A DNA stretch of 64,000 nucleotides from Sphingobacterium mizutaii. GTDB taxonomy: Bacteria > Bacteroidota > Bacteroidia > Sphingobacteriales > Sphingobacteriaceae. The position numbers and the translations under genes are program-made. The stretch covers positions 3,100,001-3,164,000 of the forward strand of contig NZ_LT906468.1 of the NCBI RefSeq assembly GCF_900187125.1, given 5' to 3'. The notes beneath the pieces are model-generated. The model searched no databases, was not told the origin of the DNA, and was given only the letters and a program-made list of their open reading frames with translations. Of this stretch, positions 45,619 to 54,625 are shown piece by piece; position 1 is the stretch's first letter, and each line of letters begins with the position of its first letter.

Positions 45619-45951
45619 AATACTAAGTTTAAAAAATGATTATAATATGATTGAATTACATAGCCTATGGCTAGATATCACTTTGAAAAAGAATTAATTT
45701 TGGTATTAGTATTGAGCGAAAACAACATCAGCTATCAATGCCTTGATATAAGGCATTAAACCTTTTGGAAGGTTCTTTGGCTTTATGTTGGTAATGTTCA
45801 TAATGGTATGTATTATTTCAAATATACCCTTTATAATTTTATATTTACATAAATATTGGGAAAATAAATATGGTATTATGAAATTTAATTTCCCGGCATA
45901 GAAAAATTATAACCTTGACAATTAAATAAGCGGAGAATTCAAAATTTCATT
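45619..45951. promoter_or_regulatory. Divergent promoter region of hmgA and FAH-family genes with dyads
   Basis: This 333-base AT-rich interval separates the two divergent transcripts of the tyrosine pathway. Two adjacent dyads are visible: AATGCCTT/AAGGCATT with a 5-base spacer at 45737-45757, and AACCTT/AAGGTT with a 4-base spacer at 45759-45774. Their place fits a shared operator. No regulator gene adjoins, so the protein that would bind is unknown. Confidence 0.5.
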
Positions 45952-46935
45952 ATGAAAATCGTAACATACTTGGAAAATGGCAACGAACAACTAGGTTTTG
46001 TCATTGATAACTTGGTCTTTCCCAGCCATATAATATCCAATCAGCTCCCCAATTCCAGCTTAGCATTACTTCAGCTTGGCCAAGAAGGACTTGATATGGC
46101 GAAAAAAGAGCTACAAGAATTTAAAAAAATCGAAGATTTTCAAAATCAAGGCAATAGCTTTTCTGAAATTACCCTGCTTGCTCCAGTACCCAATCCTACT
46201 TCATTCCGTGACGCTTACGCATTTAGACAACATGTAGAAACCTCACGCTTGAATCGCGGATTGGAAATGATTCCTGAATTTGACCAATTCCCCGTTTTCT
46301 ACTTCTCCAACCATCAGGCCATACAAGGTCCCGGGCCAGTGTATTGCATGCCCAAGCACTTTGAAAAAATGGACTTCGAATTGGAAGTGGCGATCGTCAT
46401 CCATAAAAAAGGAAGAAATATCAAAGCTGCTGAAGCCGATCAATATATTGCCGGCTTTATGATCCTTAATGATTTAAGTGCCAGAAATCTGCAAATGCAA
46501 GAAATGAAGCTTAATCTAGGCCCGGCCAAAGGAAAAGATTTCGCAAGCAGCTTTGGACCCTTTCTAGTCACCCTAGACGAATTGGAGAATTATAGAACAG
46601 AACCATTGCCTGGACATACCGGAAATGCTTATGACCTGAAAATGAAATGTTGGATCAATGATAATCTGGTTTCTGAAGGAAGCCTGGCCAGCATGAACTG
46701 GACCTTTGCCGAGATTATTGAAAGGGCGTCTTATGGCGTTACCCTCTACCCAGGAGATATTATCGGCTCTGGAACAGTTGGAACTGGATGTCTATTAGAA
46801 ATTAATGGAACCGGAAAACGCAAGGACCCCGCTTATCAAGAAATCTGGATCCAACCCAATGATAGGATCAGCATGGAGGTAACGGCTCTTGGGAAACTTG
46901 AAAACACCATCTACCAAGAAGATCTATCTGAATAA
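45952..46935 (+). CDS. Fumarylacetoacetate hydrolase family protein
   Basis: The 327-aa protein is probably the fumarylacetoacetase of this pathway, splitting fumarylacetoacetate to fumarate and acetoacetate. Features are 'APVPNPTSFRDAYAFRQHVE', 'KMDFELEVAIVIHKKGRNI' with the ExE-type metal ligands, 'AGFMILNDLSARNLQMQEM' and 'YPGDIIGSGTVGTGC' near the end. It is shorter than the two-domain animal enzyme and belongs to the bacterial FAH family. It is cotranscribed with the flavin reductase family gene (21 bases apart) and divergent from hmgA. Confidence 0.9.
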   Translation: MKIVTYLENGNEQLGFVIDNLVFPSHIISNQLPNSSLALLQLGQEGLDMAKKELQEFKKIEDFQNQGNSFSEITLLAPVPNPTSFRDAYAFRQHVETSRLNRGLEMIPEFDQFPVFYFSNHQAIQGPGPVYCMPKHFEKMDFELEVAIVIHKKGRNIKAAEADQYIAGFMILNDLSARNLQMQEMKLNLGPAKGKDFASSFGPFLVTLDELENYRTEPLPGHTGNAYDLKMKCWINDNLVSEGSLASMNWTFAEIIERASYGVTLYPGDIIGSGTVGTGCLLEINGTGKRKDPAYQEIWIQPNDRISMEVTALGKLENTIYQEDLSE

Positions 46936-46956
46936 TCAATCAATAAAAAGATTTAT

Positions 46957-47853
46957 ATGCAGTTCAACGAAACAAAGACATTCAACCAAGAGACACACGG
47001 TTCAGTATTCGACACTTTAATAAAGTACGCAGTGGCTCCAAGGCCGATTTGCTTTGCCTCAACCATAGATAAAGCAGGAAATGTGAATCTTAGCCCTTTC
47101 AGCTATTTCAATTTCATGTCCCAGAACCCTCCGATCTGTGTCTTTTCACCACTTACTCGGGTTCGCGATGGAAAGGATAAACATACTTTGGATAATATCC
47201 GTGAAGTACCCGAAGTAGTCATCAATATTGTAAATTACGATATGGTACAGCAACAGTCCTTAGCCAGTACCGAATATGCGAAGGAGATTAACGAATTTGA
47301 CAAATCCGGATTTACGCCTATTCCCTCGGAGCTGATCAGCCCCCCTAGGGTAGCTGAATCTCCAGTTCAGTTGGAATGTAAGGTAAGGGAAATTATCACG
47401 ATCCAAGAAGGTGGAGGAACCGGAAATTTGGTCATCGCCGAAGTGGTCAACATGCATATCAAAAGTTACTTACTGGACGAAAATGATAACATGGATCAAG
47501 CAGCCCTTGATCTGGTCGCAAGATTGGGTGGCGATTGGTATTGCCGAGTTACAAAAGACAATCTTTTTGAAGTTCCAAAACCCCTTCGAAAACTGGGTAT
47601 TGGAGTGGATCAATTACCTGAACATATCCGCAATTCATCCATATTGACTGGAAACCAATTAGGCCTCTTGGCAAATATTGAAGCCATCCCTACATTTGAA
47701 GAAAGCATAATGGAGGATGAACAGATCCATAACTTAAAAAGTATGTGGGAAAATGATCAAATCCAATTGAATAATGAGCTACAGCGCTATGCTGCCAAAT
47801 TATTGGATGAAGAACAAATAGAAAAAGCTTGGCAAGTCTTATTGGTACATTAA
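46957..47853 (+). CDS. Flavin reductase family (FMN-binding split barrel) protein
   Basis: The 298-aa protein has a flavin reductase-like split-barrel domain in residues 20-210 ('DTLIKYAVAPRPICFASTID', 'NVNLSPFSYFNFMSQNPPIC', 'EYAKEINEFDKSGFTP'). The C-terminal ~90 residues are a helical extension that the basic family (about 200 aa) lacks. It binds FMN and may transfer hydride to a partner monooxygenase, or may be a hydrolase-related member. Its place after the FAH gene and convergent overlap with phenylalanine hydroxylase (15 bases) suggests a role in aromatic catabolism, but none is established. Confidence 0.85.
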   Translation: MQFNETKTFNQETHGSVFDTLIKYAVAPRPICFASTIDKAGNVNLSPFSYFNFMSQNPPICVFSPLTRVRDGKDKHTLDNIREVPEVVINIVNYDMVQQQSLASTEYAKEINEFDKSGFTPIPSELISPPRVAESPVQLECKVREIITIQEGGGTGNLVIAEVVNMHIKSYLLDENDNMDQAALDLVARLGGDWYCRVTKDNLFEVPKPLRKLGIGVDQLPEHIRNSSILTGNQLGLLANIEAIPTFEESIMEDEQIHNLKSMWENDQIQLNNELQRYAAKLLDEEQIEKAWQVLLVH

Positions 47854-49614
47854 TTCCAAATTGATTGGTTGAGTTTGTGCAAGTCTTATTCCATCTGATA
47901 TTAATTTTTCAAGGTCAGGATTTTTCTTGGCCTTTTCTTTTAATATGACTTCCAATCTTTCCTCCAATTCGTTTTCACCCTCATGGATAGCTAATTCATA
48001 AAGTTCCACAATCGCTAACCAATCATTGGGAAATTGCTCCAATAATTCATCAATGAACGTAGATAGCTTATGAATGCCTCCATTTCCTTCCCTTAAAATC
48101 CTAATTTCACCATAGATCCCATGAAGCTCTTTTTGCTCTTCAGTCCAATGCTGTTTAACCGTTTTAATTTCTGAAATATTGATCTCAGGATCAAAGGCAA
48201 ATTTATCAGCAGCCCCCGCATAGACGGATTTTATTTCTGTCCCAACCGCCATATCGTAGGTACCCCATTCAGGTTGGAACAGCACTTGACCTGTTGGTTC
48301 ATGCACAACAGTACAATCCTCAAAGCTGACCATCAGCAATAAACCATCCGCATTGAAAACAAAGGACTTTACCTGACCTGAAACAAGTATTCCCGATTTG
48401 AAATATAGTGAACCTGGCATCCCTACAATTAAACCCAAACCTTCCAGATCAGATTCCTTACATTCTTCCAAAGGCAATCGCTTACCCAATAGCAATCCGA
48501 TTGGAGAGCTAAATCCATCCTTATGATAATGTTTATCATGCCCTTTCAATTCCTTATTCTGATAAGCCAAGGCAGTAGGACCTTTAGTTTTGATTGCAAT
48601 TAAATCTTCTCCCAAAAACATAGAGGTAAATACACCGGACACCTGCAAACCAGAACTTAATTCAACGGTACAAATATTATTGCTATCAATGGCTTTCTCC
48701 ATCGCTTCCTTACCCCCAACCCGAAAAGCCATCGTTTTTGAAAACTCCTCCAACACATTGTAGGCATGTTTAAAATCAGGCGTGACGAACAATTGCGGTT
48801 GCGGCTTAGTGATATCGTATGAAAACTGAAGAGTATCCATATTGTAAGGTAATTTTTTGACCTCAGGTTGCATACAAGTGGCACTTTCACCGATAGATGA
48901 TAATAATCCCGCACCATAAATCTTATGGTCTTCAACGCTTCCGATCAATCCATATTCCACCGTCCACCAATGCAACCTGCTCAATAAGGCCATTTCTGAT
49001 GGTTCACCCATATTACTTGATATAGCATTAAAGTGATCTGTTGCTGCTTGGATTTCTTCTACAGTGGCATCTTCCCTTTCTTTAACAATGGATAAAGCCC
49101 GAATAGCCTCATACAACTCAAAATCCTTACCTGAACTCATCGCTTTAGAACCTACTTCCCCAAAATGCTGCAAATAGGCGGCGTATTCAGGTTCCCCAAT
49201 GATGGGTGCATGGCCGGAAGATTCATGGATGATATCCGGAGCCGGTGTATAGGTAATATGTTCAATCTGTCGAATATCTGCTGCAATTACCAACACACAA
49301 TGTGCCTGGAATTCCATAAAGGCTGCAGGAGGAATAAAGCCATCCACTGTCACGGCACCCCAACCTATCTTTTTGAGACTATCGTTCATAGATTGTAAAT
49401 TCGGGATCCGCTCAATGGTTAGTCCGGCCTTGGTCAATCCAGGAATATAGGGATAATAGGCAATGTCCTTCAGATAAGCATAATTCTGGCGCATCACATA
49501 ACGCCAAATGGCCTGATCTAAGGCAGAATAACGCTCATAATTTTGCTCGACGACGTATCTTTGAAGATGTTTGGGCAATTGCTCTAAGACGGGATTATCG
49601 TAGCTATTCATCAT
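47839..49614 (-). CDS. phhA: Aromatic amino acid (phenylalanine) hydroxylase with long C-terminal extension
   Basis: It is a pterin-dependent Fe(II) hydroxylase that probably turns phenylalanine into tyrosine. Family features are Fe-binding His residues in 'DIIHESSGHAPII' (about 129 and 134), Glu in 'LHWWTVEYGLIG' (about 219) and 'YGAGLLSSIGESATC'. The catalytic domain ends near residue 310. Bacterial enzymes are usually about 260-300 aa; here another 280 residues follow, beta-rich at first ('FTSMFLGEDLIAIKTKGPTA') and helical at the end, of unknown role. It overlaps the convergent flavin reductase gene by 15 bases at the 3' ends. Confidence 0.93.
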   Translation of the reverse strand: MMNSYDNPVLEQLPKHLQRYVVEQNYERYSALDQAIWRYVMRQNYAYLKDIAYYPYIPGLTKAGLTIERIPNLQSMNDSLKKIGWGAVTVDGFIPPAAFMEFQAHCVLVIAADIRQIEHITYTPAPDIIHESSGHAPIIGEPEYAAYLQHFGEVGSKAMSSGKDFELYEAIRALSIVKEREDATVEEIQAATDHFNAISSNMGEPSEMALLSRLHWWTVEYGLIGSVEDHKIYGAGLLSSIGESATCMQPEVKKLPYNMDTLQFSYDITKPQPQLFVTPDFKHAYNVLEEFSKTMAFRVGGKEAMEKAIDSNNICTVELSSGLQVSGVFTSMFLGEDLIAIKTKGPTALAYQNKELKGHDKHYHKDGFSSPIGLLLGKRLPLEECKESDLEGLGLIVGMPGSLYFKSGILVSGQVKSFVFNADGLLLMVSFEDCTVVHEPTGQVLFQPEWGTYDMAVGTEIKSVYAGAADKFAFDPEINISEIKTVKQHWTEEQKELHGIYGEIRILREGNGGIHKLSTFIDELLEQFPNDWLAIVELYELAIHEGENELEERLEVILKEKAKKNPDLEKLISDGIRLAQTQPINLELMYQ

Positions 49615-49927
49615 AATTAAGTTTAAACGAAATTAAAAAATTTAACTATACAAACAAAAGACTTTAAGGTCAATTCCTTGAAAAGCCTTCAAATCTGACG
49701 TTTATTTTACTGTTTACATTGGTTCCTTTGGATAGGCAATTTACAATAATTCCTAGAAATTATTTCGCAATGCAGGGGGATAAATAAGTCATGGTCACTA
49801 CCGAAAAACAAATTTATTAAGGCTAAACGCAACAATTTCATACTTTTGCAAAACTTCTTATCCCAGATTACTGTTATCTTGGTTAAGCCACCTGTCGATA
49901 AACTTGAAAGACAGGCTTTTGTATGTT
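49615..49927. other. Divergent promoter region, phhA / acyl-CoA ligase
   Basis: These 313 bases between the phhA start and the ligase start codon show no gene. A TACTTTTG box at 49841-49848 fits the -7 consensus for the ligase gene, giving a leader of about 75 bases. No clear site for phhA was found. Confidence 0.5.
49841..49848 (+). promoter_or_regulatory. Candidate -7 box (TACTTTTG) for acyl-CoA ligase gene
   Basis: It matches TAnnTTTG. No TTTG was found about 19 bases upstream, so this is a partial match only. Confidence 0.45.
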
Positions 49928-51703
49928 ATGATTGAAAATCTTAGACTTTTTGATCTTGCCTTGAGGCAAGTAAACCTGTTTCCAGACCTCAATATGTTTG
50001 CGCATAAAAAAGAAGGGGAATGGAAAACCTTGACTTCTGTAGAATTCTTGGAACAAGTAAACGCTATCTCCAAAGGATTGATTGAACTTGGTGTTAAACC
50101 AAACGACAAAGTTGGATTAATTGCAGATAGTAGCATTGAATGGCATATCGTCGATTTCGCTATACAGCAGATTGGCGCTGTAGTGGTCGCCATCTATCCT
50201 AATATCAGTGATACAGATTACCAATTTATTTTTAATGATGCCGAAATAAAGCTCTGCATCGTTAGTAACAAAAGCTTATACCATAGATTGACCCAATTAA
50301 ATGATTCAATCTATACTCTGAAGTATATTTTCTGTATCGAGAAAAACGAAAATGTGCGCAACTGGGATGAATTGAGAACCGTTGGAGCCCATATTCCAGA
50401 TTCAAAAATCGAAGAACTGAGAGCCAATATCCAACATACCGATTTAGCCACCCTCATCTATACTTCTGGAACGACCGGAAAACCAAAGGGTGTGATGTTG
50501 ACCCATCATAATATTATTTCCAATGTGGAAGCTGCACGAGAGATCACGCCCTGTAAAGCCTACGATCGTGCATTGACATTCTTACCGCCTTGCCATGCCT
50601 ACGAACGAATGGTAATCTATACCTATATGTACATTGGTATTACCATCCATATCGCAGAATCCTTGGACAAAATTGGACAGAATATCAATGAGGTAAAACC
50701 TCATATCATGACGGCCGTACCTAGGATCTTGGAGAAGGTCTACGAGAAAATCATGAAAACCGGCATGGAATTGACCGGTATGAAACGTAAGATTTTCGAC
50801 TGGGCTGTTGAAGTAGCAGAACAATTCGATCCTAATCCGGAAAAAAGAAGTTTTGGCTATAACTTCAAGCTGAAATTGGCCAAGAAGCTGGTCCTAGACA
50901 AGTGGTACCAAGCTTTAGGTGGACATCTTCAAACTGTAGCCTCAGGGAGTGCCTCCTTACAGGCCAAACTTGCCCGAGTATTTCTAGCAGCAGGCATTCC
51001 TCTTTACGAAGGATATGGAATGACTGAAGCCTCACCTTTGATTTCGGTAAACCATTACCTGAAAGGGATCCGTATCGGAACTGTGGGATTAGCAGTGAAA
51101 TATGTGGAGATTAAATTGGCTGATGATGGCGAGATCTTGGTCAAAGGCCCCAATGTTATGCAAGGCTATTACAAGAACAAGGAAGAGACTGACAAAACCA
51201 TTATTGATGGTTGGTTACATACTGGCGATATCGGCGTTTGGGAGGATGAAGAATTCTTGAAGATCATAGACCGTAAAAAAGAAATGTTCAAGATTTCCGG
51301 CGGTAAGTATGTAGTGCCACAACCTATCGAAAAGAAATTATTGGAATCTAATTATATAGAGCAAGCCATGGTAATTGGCGATGGGCAGAAGTTTGCCTCA
51401 GCCTTTATTGTCCCGAACTATGCCCATCTACAAGATTGGTCTAAAAATGAAGCTCCAGAACTAAAAGGAATGCCAAAGGACCAGTTCCTGACCGAATCGA
51501 AAGTCTTACGCAAAATCAACAAGGAAGTTCAGTTGGCAAACCAACATTTTGGAAACTGGGAACAGATCAAAAAACCGATCATTCTTTCTGATGAGTTCAC
51601 GATTGAAAACGGTGAGCTGACCCCTACCCTTAAAATGAAGCGAAAGGTAATCCTTGAGAAATACAAAAAAGAATTCGAAGAGCTGTACCACCTGGCTGAT
51701 TAA
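49928..51703 (+). CDS. Long-chain fatty acid-CoA ligase (AMP-binding)
   Basis: The enzyme activates fatty acids to acyl-CoA through an acyl-adenylate. The AMP-binding signature 'LIYTSGTTGKPKGVMLTHHN' is at about residue 185 and the second motif 'YEGYGMTEASPLISVN' follows, then 'GWLHTGDIGVWEDEEFLKII' and the C-terminal 'DRKKEMFKISGGKYV'. Length (591 aa) fits the bacterial long-chain family. The frame opens at a TTG at 49904, but ATG 49928 is preferred because of the conventional 'MIENLRLFDLAL' start. It is followed after 105 bases by a small GNAT gene. Confidence 0.93.
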   Translation: MIENLRLFDLALRQVNLFPDLNMFAHKKEGEWKTLTSVEFLEQVNAISKGLIELGVKPNDKVGLIADSSIEWHIVDFAIQQIGAVVVAIYPNISDTDYQFIFNDAEIKLCIVSNKSLYHRLTQLNDSIYTLKYIFCIEKNENVRNWDELRTVGAHIPDSKIEELRANIQHTDLATLIYTSGTTGKPKGVMLTHHNIISNVEAAREITPCKAYDRALTFLPPCHAYERMVIYTYMYIGITIHIAESLDKIGQNINEVKPHIMTAVPRILEKVYEKIMKTGMELTGMKRKIFDWAVEVAEQFDPNPEKRSFGYNFKLKLAKKLVLDKWYQALGGHLQTVASGSASLQAKLARVFLAAGIPLYEGYGMTEASPLISVNHYLKGIRIGTVGLAVKYVEIKLADDGEILVKGPNVMQGYYKNKEETDKTIIDGWLHTGDIGVWEDEEFLKIIDRKKEMFKISGGKYVVPQPIEKKLLESNYIEQAMVIGDGQKFASAFIVPNYAHLQDWSKNEAPELKGMPKDQFLTESKVLRKINKEVQLANQHFGNWEQIKKPIILSDEFTIENGELTPTLKMKRKVILEKYKKEFEELYHLAD

Positions 51704-51740
51704 TGAAATGATTACTATTTCTTAACATATATCAATCAAG

Positions 51741-51793
51741 ATTTAAATGTATAGGTTTAATTTTGCCAAAGAATAAAAACTATACATTTAAAT
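51741..51793 (+). promoter_or_regulatory. 14-bp inverted repeat enclosing a -7 box, upstream of GNAT gene
   Basis: Perfect arms ATTTAAATGTATAG (51741-51754) and its complement (51780-51793) flank a 25-base loop that contains TAATTTTG (51758-51765), a TAnnTTTG match. It can be read as a promoter with operator half-sites on either side. The run of T after the right arm also permits a weak terminator of the ligase gene. Confidence 0.5.
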
Positions 51794-51808
51794 TTTTGTT
51801 GATTCGGT

Positions 51809-52126
51809 ATGAAAGATAAATTTATCAACCTCCCCCTAAAGAAAAACGAAGAAAAAAGCAGATTTGAATTAGATGTCGATGGCCATATAGCTTTCATTGA
51901 CTACAAAGAAACAAGCAGTACTGTTGCCTTGATCCATACCGAAGCACCTTCTGAATTGGCAGGGAGCGGTGCCGCAGCTGCCATAGTAGAAAAAACATTA
52001 CACTACATCAAGGAATCAGGAAAGACCGTATCTCCATATTGTCCCTATGTTTTCGCCTATATCAAGAAAAACCCAGAATGGAAGGAATTGGTTTCCCCAA
52101 GGTTCCCAAAATTCAATGAATTGTAA
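51809..52126 (+). CDS. Small GNAT-type N-acetyltransferase (YjdJ/GNAT_acetyltransf_CG-like)
   Basis: This 105-aa protein resembles the short GNAT family with 'HIAFIDYKETSSTVALIHTE', the acetyl-CoA-binding 'PSELAGSGAAAAIVEKTLHY' (R/Q-x-x-G-x-G/A region) and the C-terminal 'VSPYCPYVFAYIKKNPEW'. Members act on small substrates or are uncharacterised. It follows the acyl-CoA ligase and is preceded by an inverted repeat with a -7 box, suggesting its own promoter. The mosaic repeat region starts right after it. Confidence 0.83.
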   Translation: MKDKFINLPLKKNEEKSRFELDVDGHIAFIDYKETSSTVALIHTEAPSELAGSGAAAAIVEKTLHYIKESGKTVSPYCPYVFAYIKKNPEWKELVSPRFPKFNEL

Positions 52127-52146
52127 AATATTTTTATTTTGTAATG

Positions 52147-52397
52147 TTTGAACCAGGATGTTCGGGATTGGAGGATGGACCAAGATCATTGGCAGAATGC
52201 CTATCTCATATGTTTTTCCATTTTCCAGCGTCATCCTGACGCAGGAAGGATCTCGGAAAATTACAAGACAAATGACTGATTATCAGTCATGATACAACCG
52301 TTTTGAACCAGGATGTTCGGGATTGGAGGATGGACCAAGATCATTGGCGAAATGCCGATCACATATATTTATTTTTCATTTTCCAGCGTCATTCTGA
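52147..52397. repeat. Tandem duplication of about 155 bases
   Basis: Copies start at 52147 and 52302 with a shared segment of about 55 nearly identical bases (start TTTGAACCAGGATG). The downstream CATTTTCCAGCGTCAT part is also repeated at the same spacing. Confidence 0.8.
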
Positions 52398-52544
52398 GAA
52401 GTAAAAATTTGGGCTAAATTTATCGGAAGGTGATGACAGCATATTGCCAATGAAAATCTATTAGCTCTTTTGTTTTTTTTAATATAGAACCCCATTTGGG
52501 GTTCCATTATTTTAGCAGACATGGCACGTTAGCCTGGAAGTCGC

Positions 52545-52582
52545 GCAAAAACGATGTTCGATTAATCGAACATCGTTTTTGC
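52545..52582. repeat. 38-base perfect palindrome, copy 2
   Basis: Identical to the palindromes at 41508-41545 and 58810-58847. Confidence 0.95.
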
Positions 52583-53296
52583 ATTACCCCTTTATTGTTT
52601 ACCATCCATGCTAAAATAATTCATCCCCGCTGGGGATGTATGGTGGATAAAAAATATTCTTCTGAAGAGAAAATATAGGTCAAAATACCTACAAACACAG
52701 ATTTAACAAACGTGTCATCCTGACGCAGAAAGGATCTCGGAACAATACAAAACAAATGACTGACTACCAATTATTTGAGTAAACGAACAGGTCATCCATC
52801 TTCGATGGATGATGACAGGAACGTCTGGGACATTTACGTACAGATTCTTCACTATTCGTTCAGAATTGGAGATTCCTGAGAGGGATTCAGAACAAAGTGA
52901 AGAATCTATTTTTGTTTTTTTAGGAAAATAGGTCATCTCGAAATCGTAAGAAGAGGGAACTATTTTAATTAAAGAGTGGATATTTCCGAGACCCTTCGGG
53001 TGCCCCTGCTGGATGACAGAAAAAGTGTATTGAAAAACATTTCACCCCCGCTGGGGTTTCACCTCCCCCTTTTCCATTTTATGCATGTTTGCGTTTTTCT
53101 AGATCCATGAGCTTTTAACAGTTTTAATGCTACCTCATTCGAGGCATATTTTGAAATCTCGCAAAGCTTCCCGAATATGTCTCGAATAAGACCAAAAGAA
53201 TCCCCAATCCGGGACAAAATTTGCCAAGGCCTTTTTTTGTTCCAAATTATATATCAAAAAATAAGTAAGAGAACATTGTTTAATTAGCGTTAGACC

Positions 53297-53330
53297 AAAA
53301 AGAAAGGGAAGCAATCTGGCAATTGCTCCC
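53297..53330 (-). terminator. Terminator-like hairpin downstream of nuoD
   Basis: GGG/CCC and AGCAAT/ATTGCT segments at 53306-53330 pair with a one-base bulge, followed on the minus strand by a T-rich tail to 53297. It lies about 100 bases past the nuoD stop codon, in the edge of repeat region 2. Confidence 0.6.
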
Positions 53331-53429
53331 CTAACTATTAACCAATTATAAACTTAAATTATGAGATAGCAAATATAGTTATTAAAAAGATTATTCCTAA
53401 TACAATTTGCGTTTTTATGCGGTTTTATT

Positions 53430-54623
53430 TTAACGGTCGACTTCACCAAGCACAATATCGATTGAACCCAAAATGGCGATCAAATCGGCGATAAGGACTC
53501 CCTTTCCAAGTTCGGGCAATACCGAAAGATTATTGAAACTTGGCCCTCTCGCTTTCACTCGCTTCGGGATATCCGTTTTTTCCTGAGTGACGAAATAGAA
53601 GCCTAATTCTCCTTTTGGATTCTCAGCTCGCACATAATATTCTTGAGCTTTTAGATTGACTTTCTTTGGAACCATTCCTCGAGGGTCAAAGTCAGGTGTT
53701 CTCTTGAAATCACTCATCAATCTTGGCAAACATTGTTCAATAATCTTGACAGATTCTTTGACCTCATCTACCCTGACCTTATAACGATCCCAACAGTCTC
53801 CTACAGCGCCCATCTCACCTTTTCCTACAGGGATCTCAAAATCTAATTCAGGATAAACCGAGTAACCATCTACCCGCCTAAGGTCCCATTTGATACCCGA
53901 ACCTCTTAACATAGGGCCAGAACAGCCATAATTAATAGCTACATCAGCTGGTAAAACACCGATATTGGCAGTACGCTTGATAAAAATCTGGTTATTGGAC
54001 AACAGATCATCCAATTCAACCAATTTTGGTTTAAAGTAATTGATAAACTCCAGGCAACGTTCTTCAAAGTTGACGGGAATATCATAGAACAATCCGCCTA
54101 CCCAGATATAATTATAGAGCATCCTAGAACCTGAAGCCCATTCCAACATATTCATGATATGCTCCCGATCTCGGAAACACCACATAAATGGAGTAAATGC
54201 CCCAATATCGATACCATAGGTCCCTATGGCAATCAAATGGGAAGCAATACGGTTCAGTTCAGTCACTAGTACACGGATGTATTCAATCCGTTTTGGGATT
54301 TTATCTTGAATACCTAACATGCGCTCTACGCCCATTACAAAGGCATGGGCATTGTTCATTGAAGCGAGGTAATCCAAACGATCCGTAAAGGGAATGGTCT
54401 TTCCGTAATTCATGGACTCTGCATGTTTATCAAAGCAACGGTGCAGGTAGCCCATGTGAGGGATGATTTCCTTGACGATCTCGCCATCGGTGATCAGTTC
54501 CAATCTCAAAACACCATGCGTAGATGGATGCTGAGGACCGAGGTTGATAACCATTTCTTGAGAGGAAACTGTATTAATCTTATCCTGATAGTTTTTATTA
54601 GCTTGTAGGTATCTTTCGTTCAT
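53430..54623 (-). CDS. nuoD: NADH-quinone oxidoreductase subunit D
   Basis: Subunit D is the quinone-binding 49-kDa part of respiratory complex I. The 397-aa protein has '[20 protein letters not shown]' near the N-terminus, '[20 protein letters not shown]' and '[16 protein letters not shown]', then '[15 protein letters not shown]' and the C-terminal '[20 protein letters not shown]' and '[13 protein letters not shown]', all canonical. It is two bases after nuoC. Subunits A, B and E-N are not in the window: the sequence downstream of nuoD is repeat region 2, so the complex I genes are split. Confidence 0.97.
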   Translation of the reverse strand: MNERYLQANKNYQDKINTVSSQEMVINLGPQHPSTHGVLRLELITDGEIVKEIIPHMGYLHRCFDKHAESMNYGKTIPFTDRLDYLASMNNAHAFVMGVERMLGIQDKIPKRIEYIRVLVTELNRIASHLIAIGTYGIDIGAFTPFMWCFRDREHIMNMLEWASGSRMLYNYIWVGGLFYDIPVNFEERCLEFINYFKPKLVELDDLLSNNQIFIKRTANIGVLPADVAINYGCSGPMLRGSGIKWDLRRVDGYSVYPELDFEIPVGKGEMGAVGDCWDRYKVRVDEVKESVKIIEQCLPRLMSDFKRTPDFDPRGMVPKKVNLKAQEYYVRAENPKGELGFYFVTQEKTDIPKRVKARGPSFNNLSVLPELGKGVLIADLIAILGSIDIVLGEVDR

Positions 54624-54625
54624 AA

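Larger units (their letters stand above)
52127..53296. repeat. Mosaic intergenic repeat region 2
   Basis: About 1.2 kb without a credible gene. A ~55-base segment from 52147 recurs from 52302 (period 155). A block at 52390-52712 recurs in inverted orientation at 58680-58995. The 38-base palindrome lies at 52545-52582. Two GTCATCCTGACGCAG-type units (52229-52256, 52714-52740) and an inverted relative near 52985-53019 are present, as is a hairpin with a G-U pair at 53137-53187 whose right arm resembles the repeat at 6058. No gene is called. Confidence 0.88.

Noticed and set aside
52520..52545. TGGCAC-type sequence resembling a sigma-54 -24 element
   Set aside because: The -12 part (TTGC) does not follow at the right distance, and the same text is inside the repeat family.
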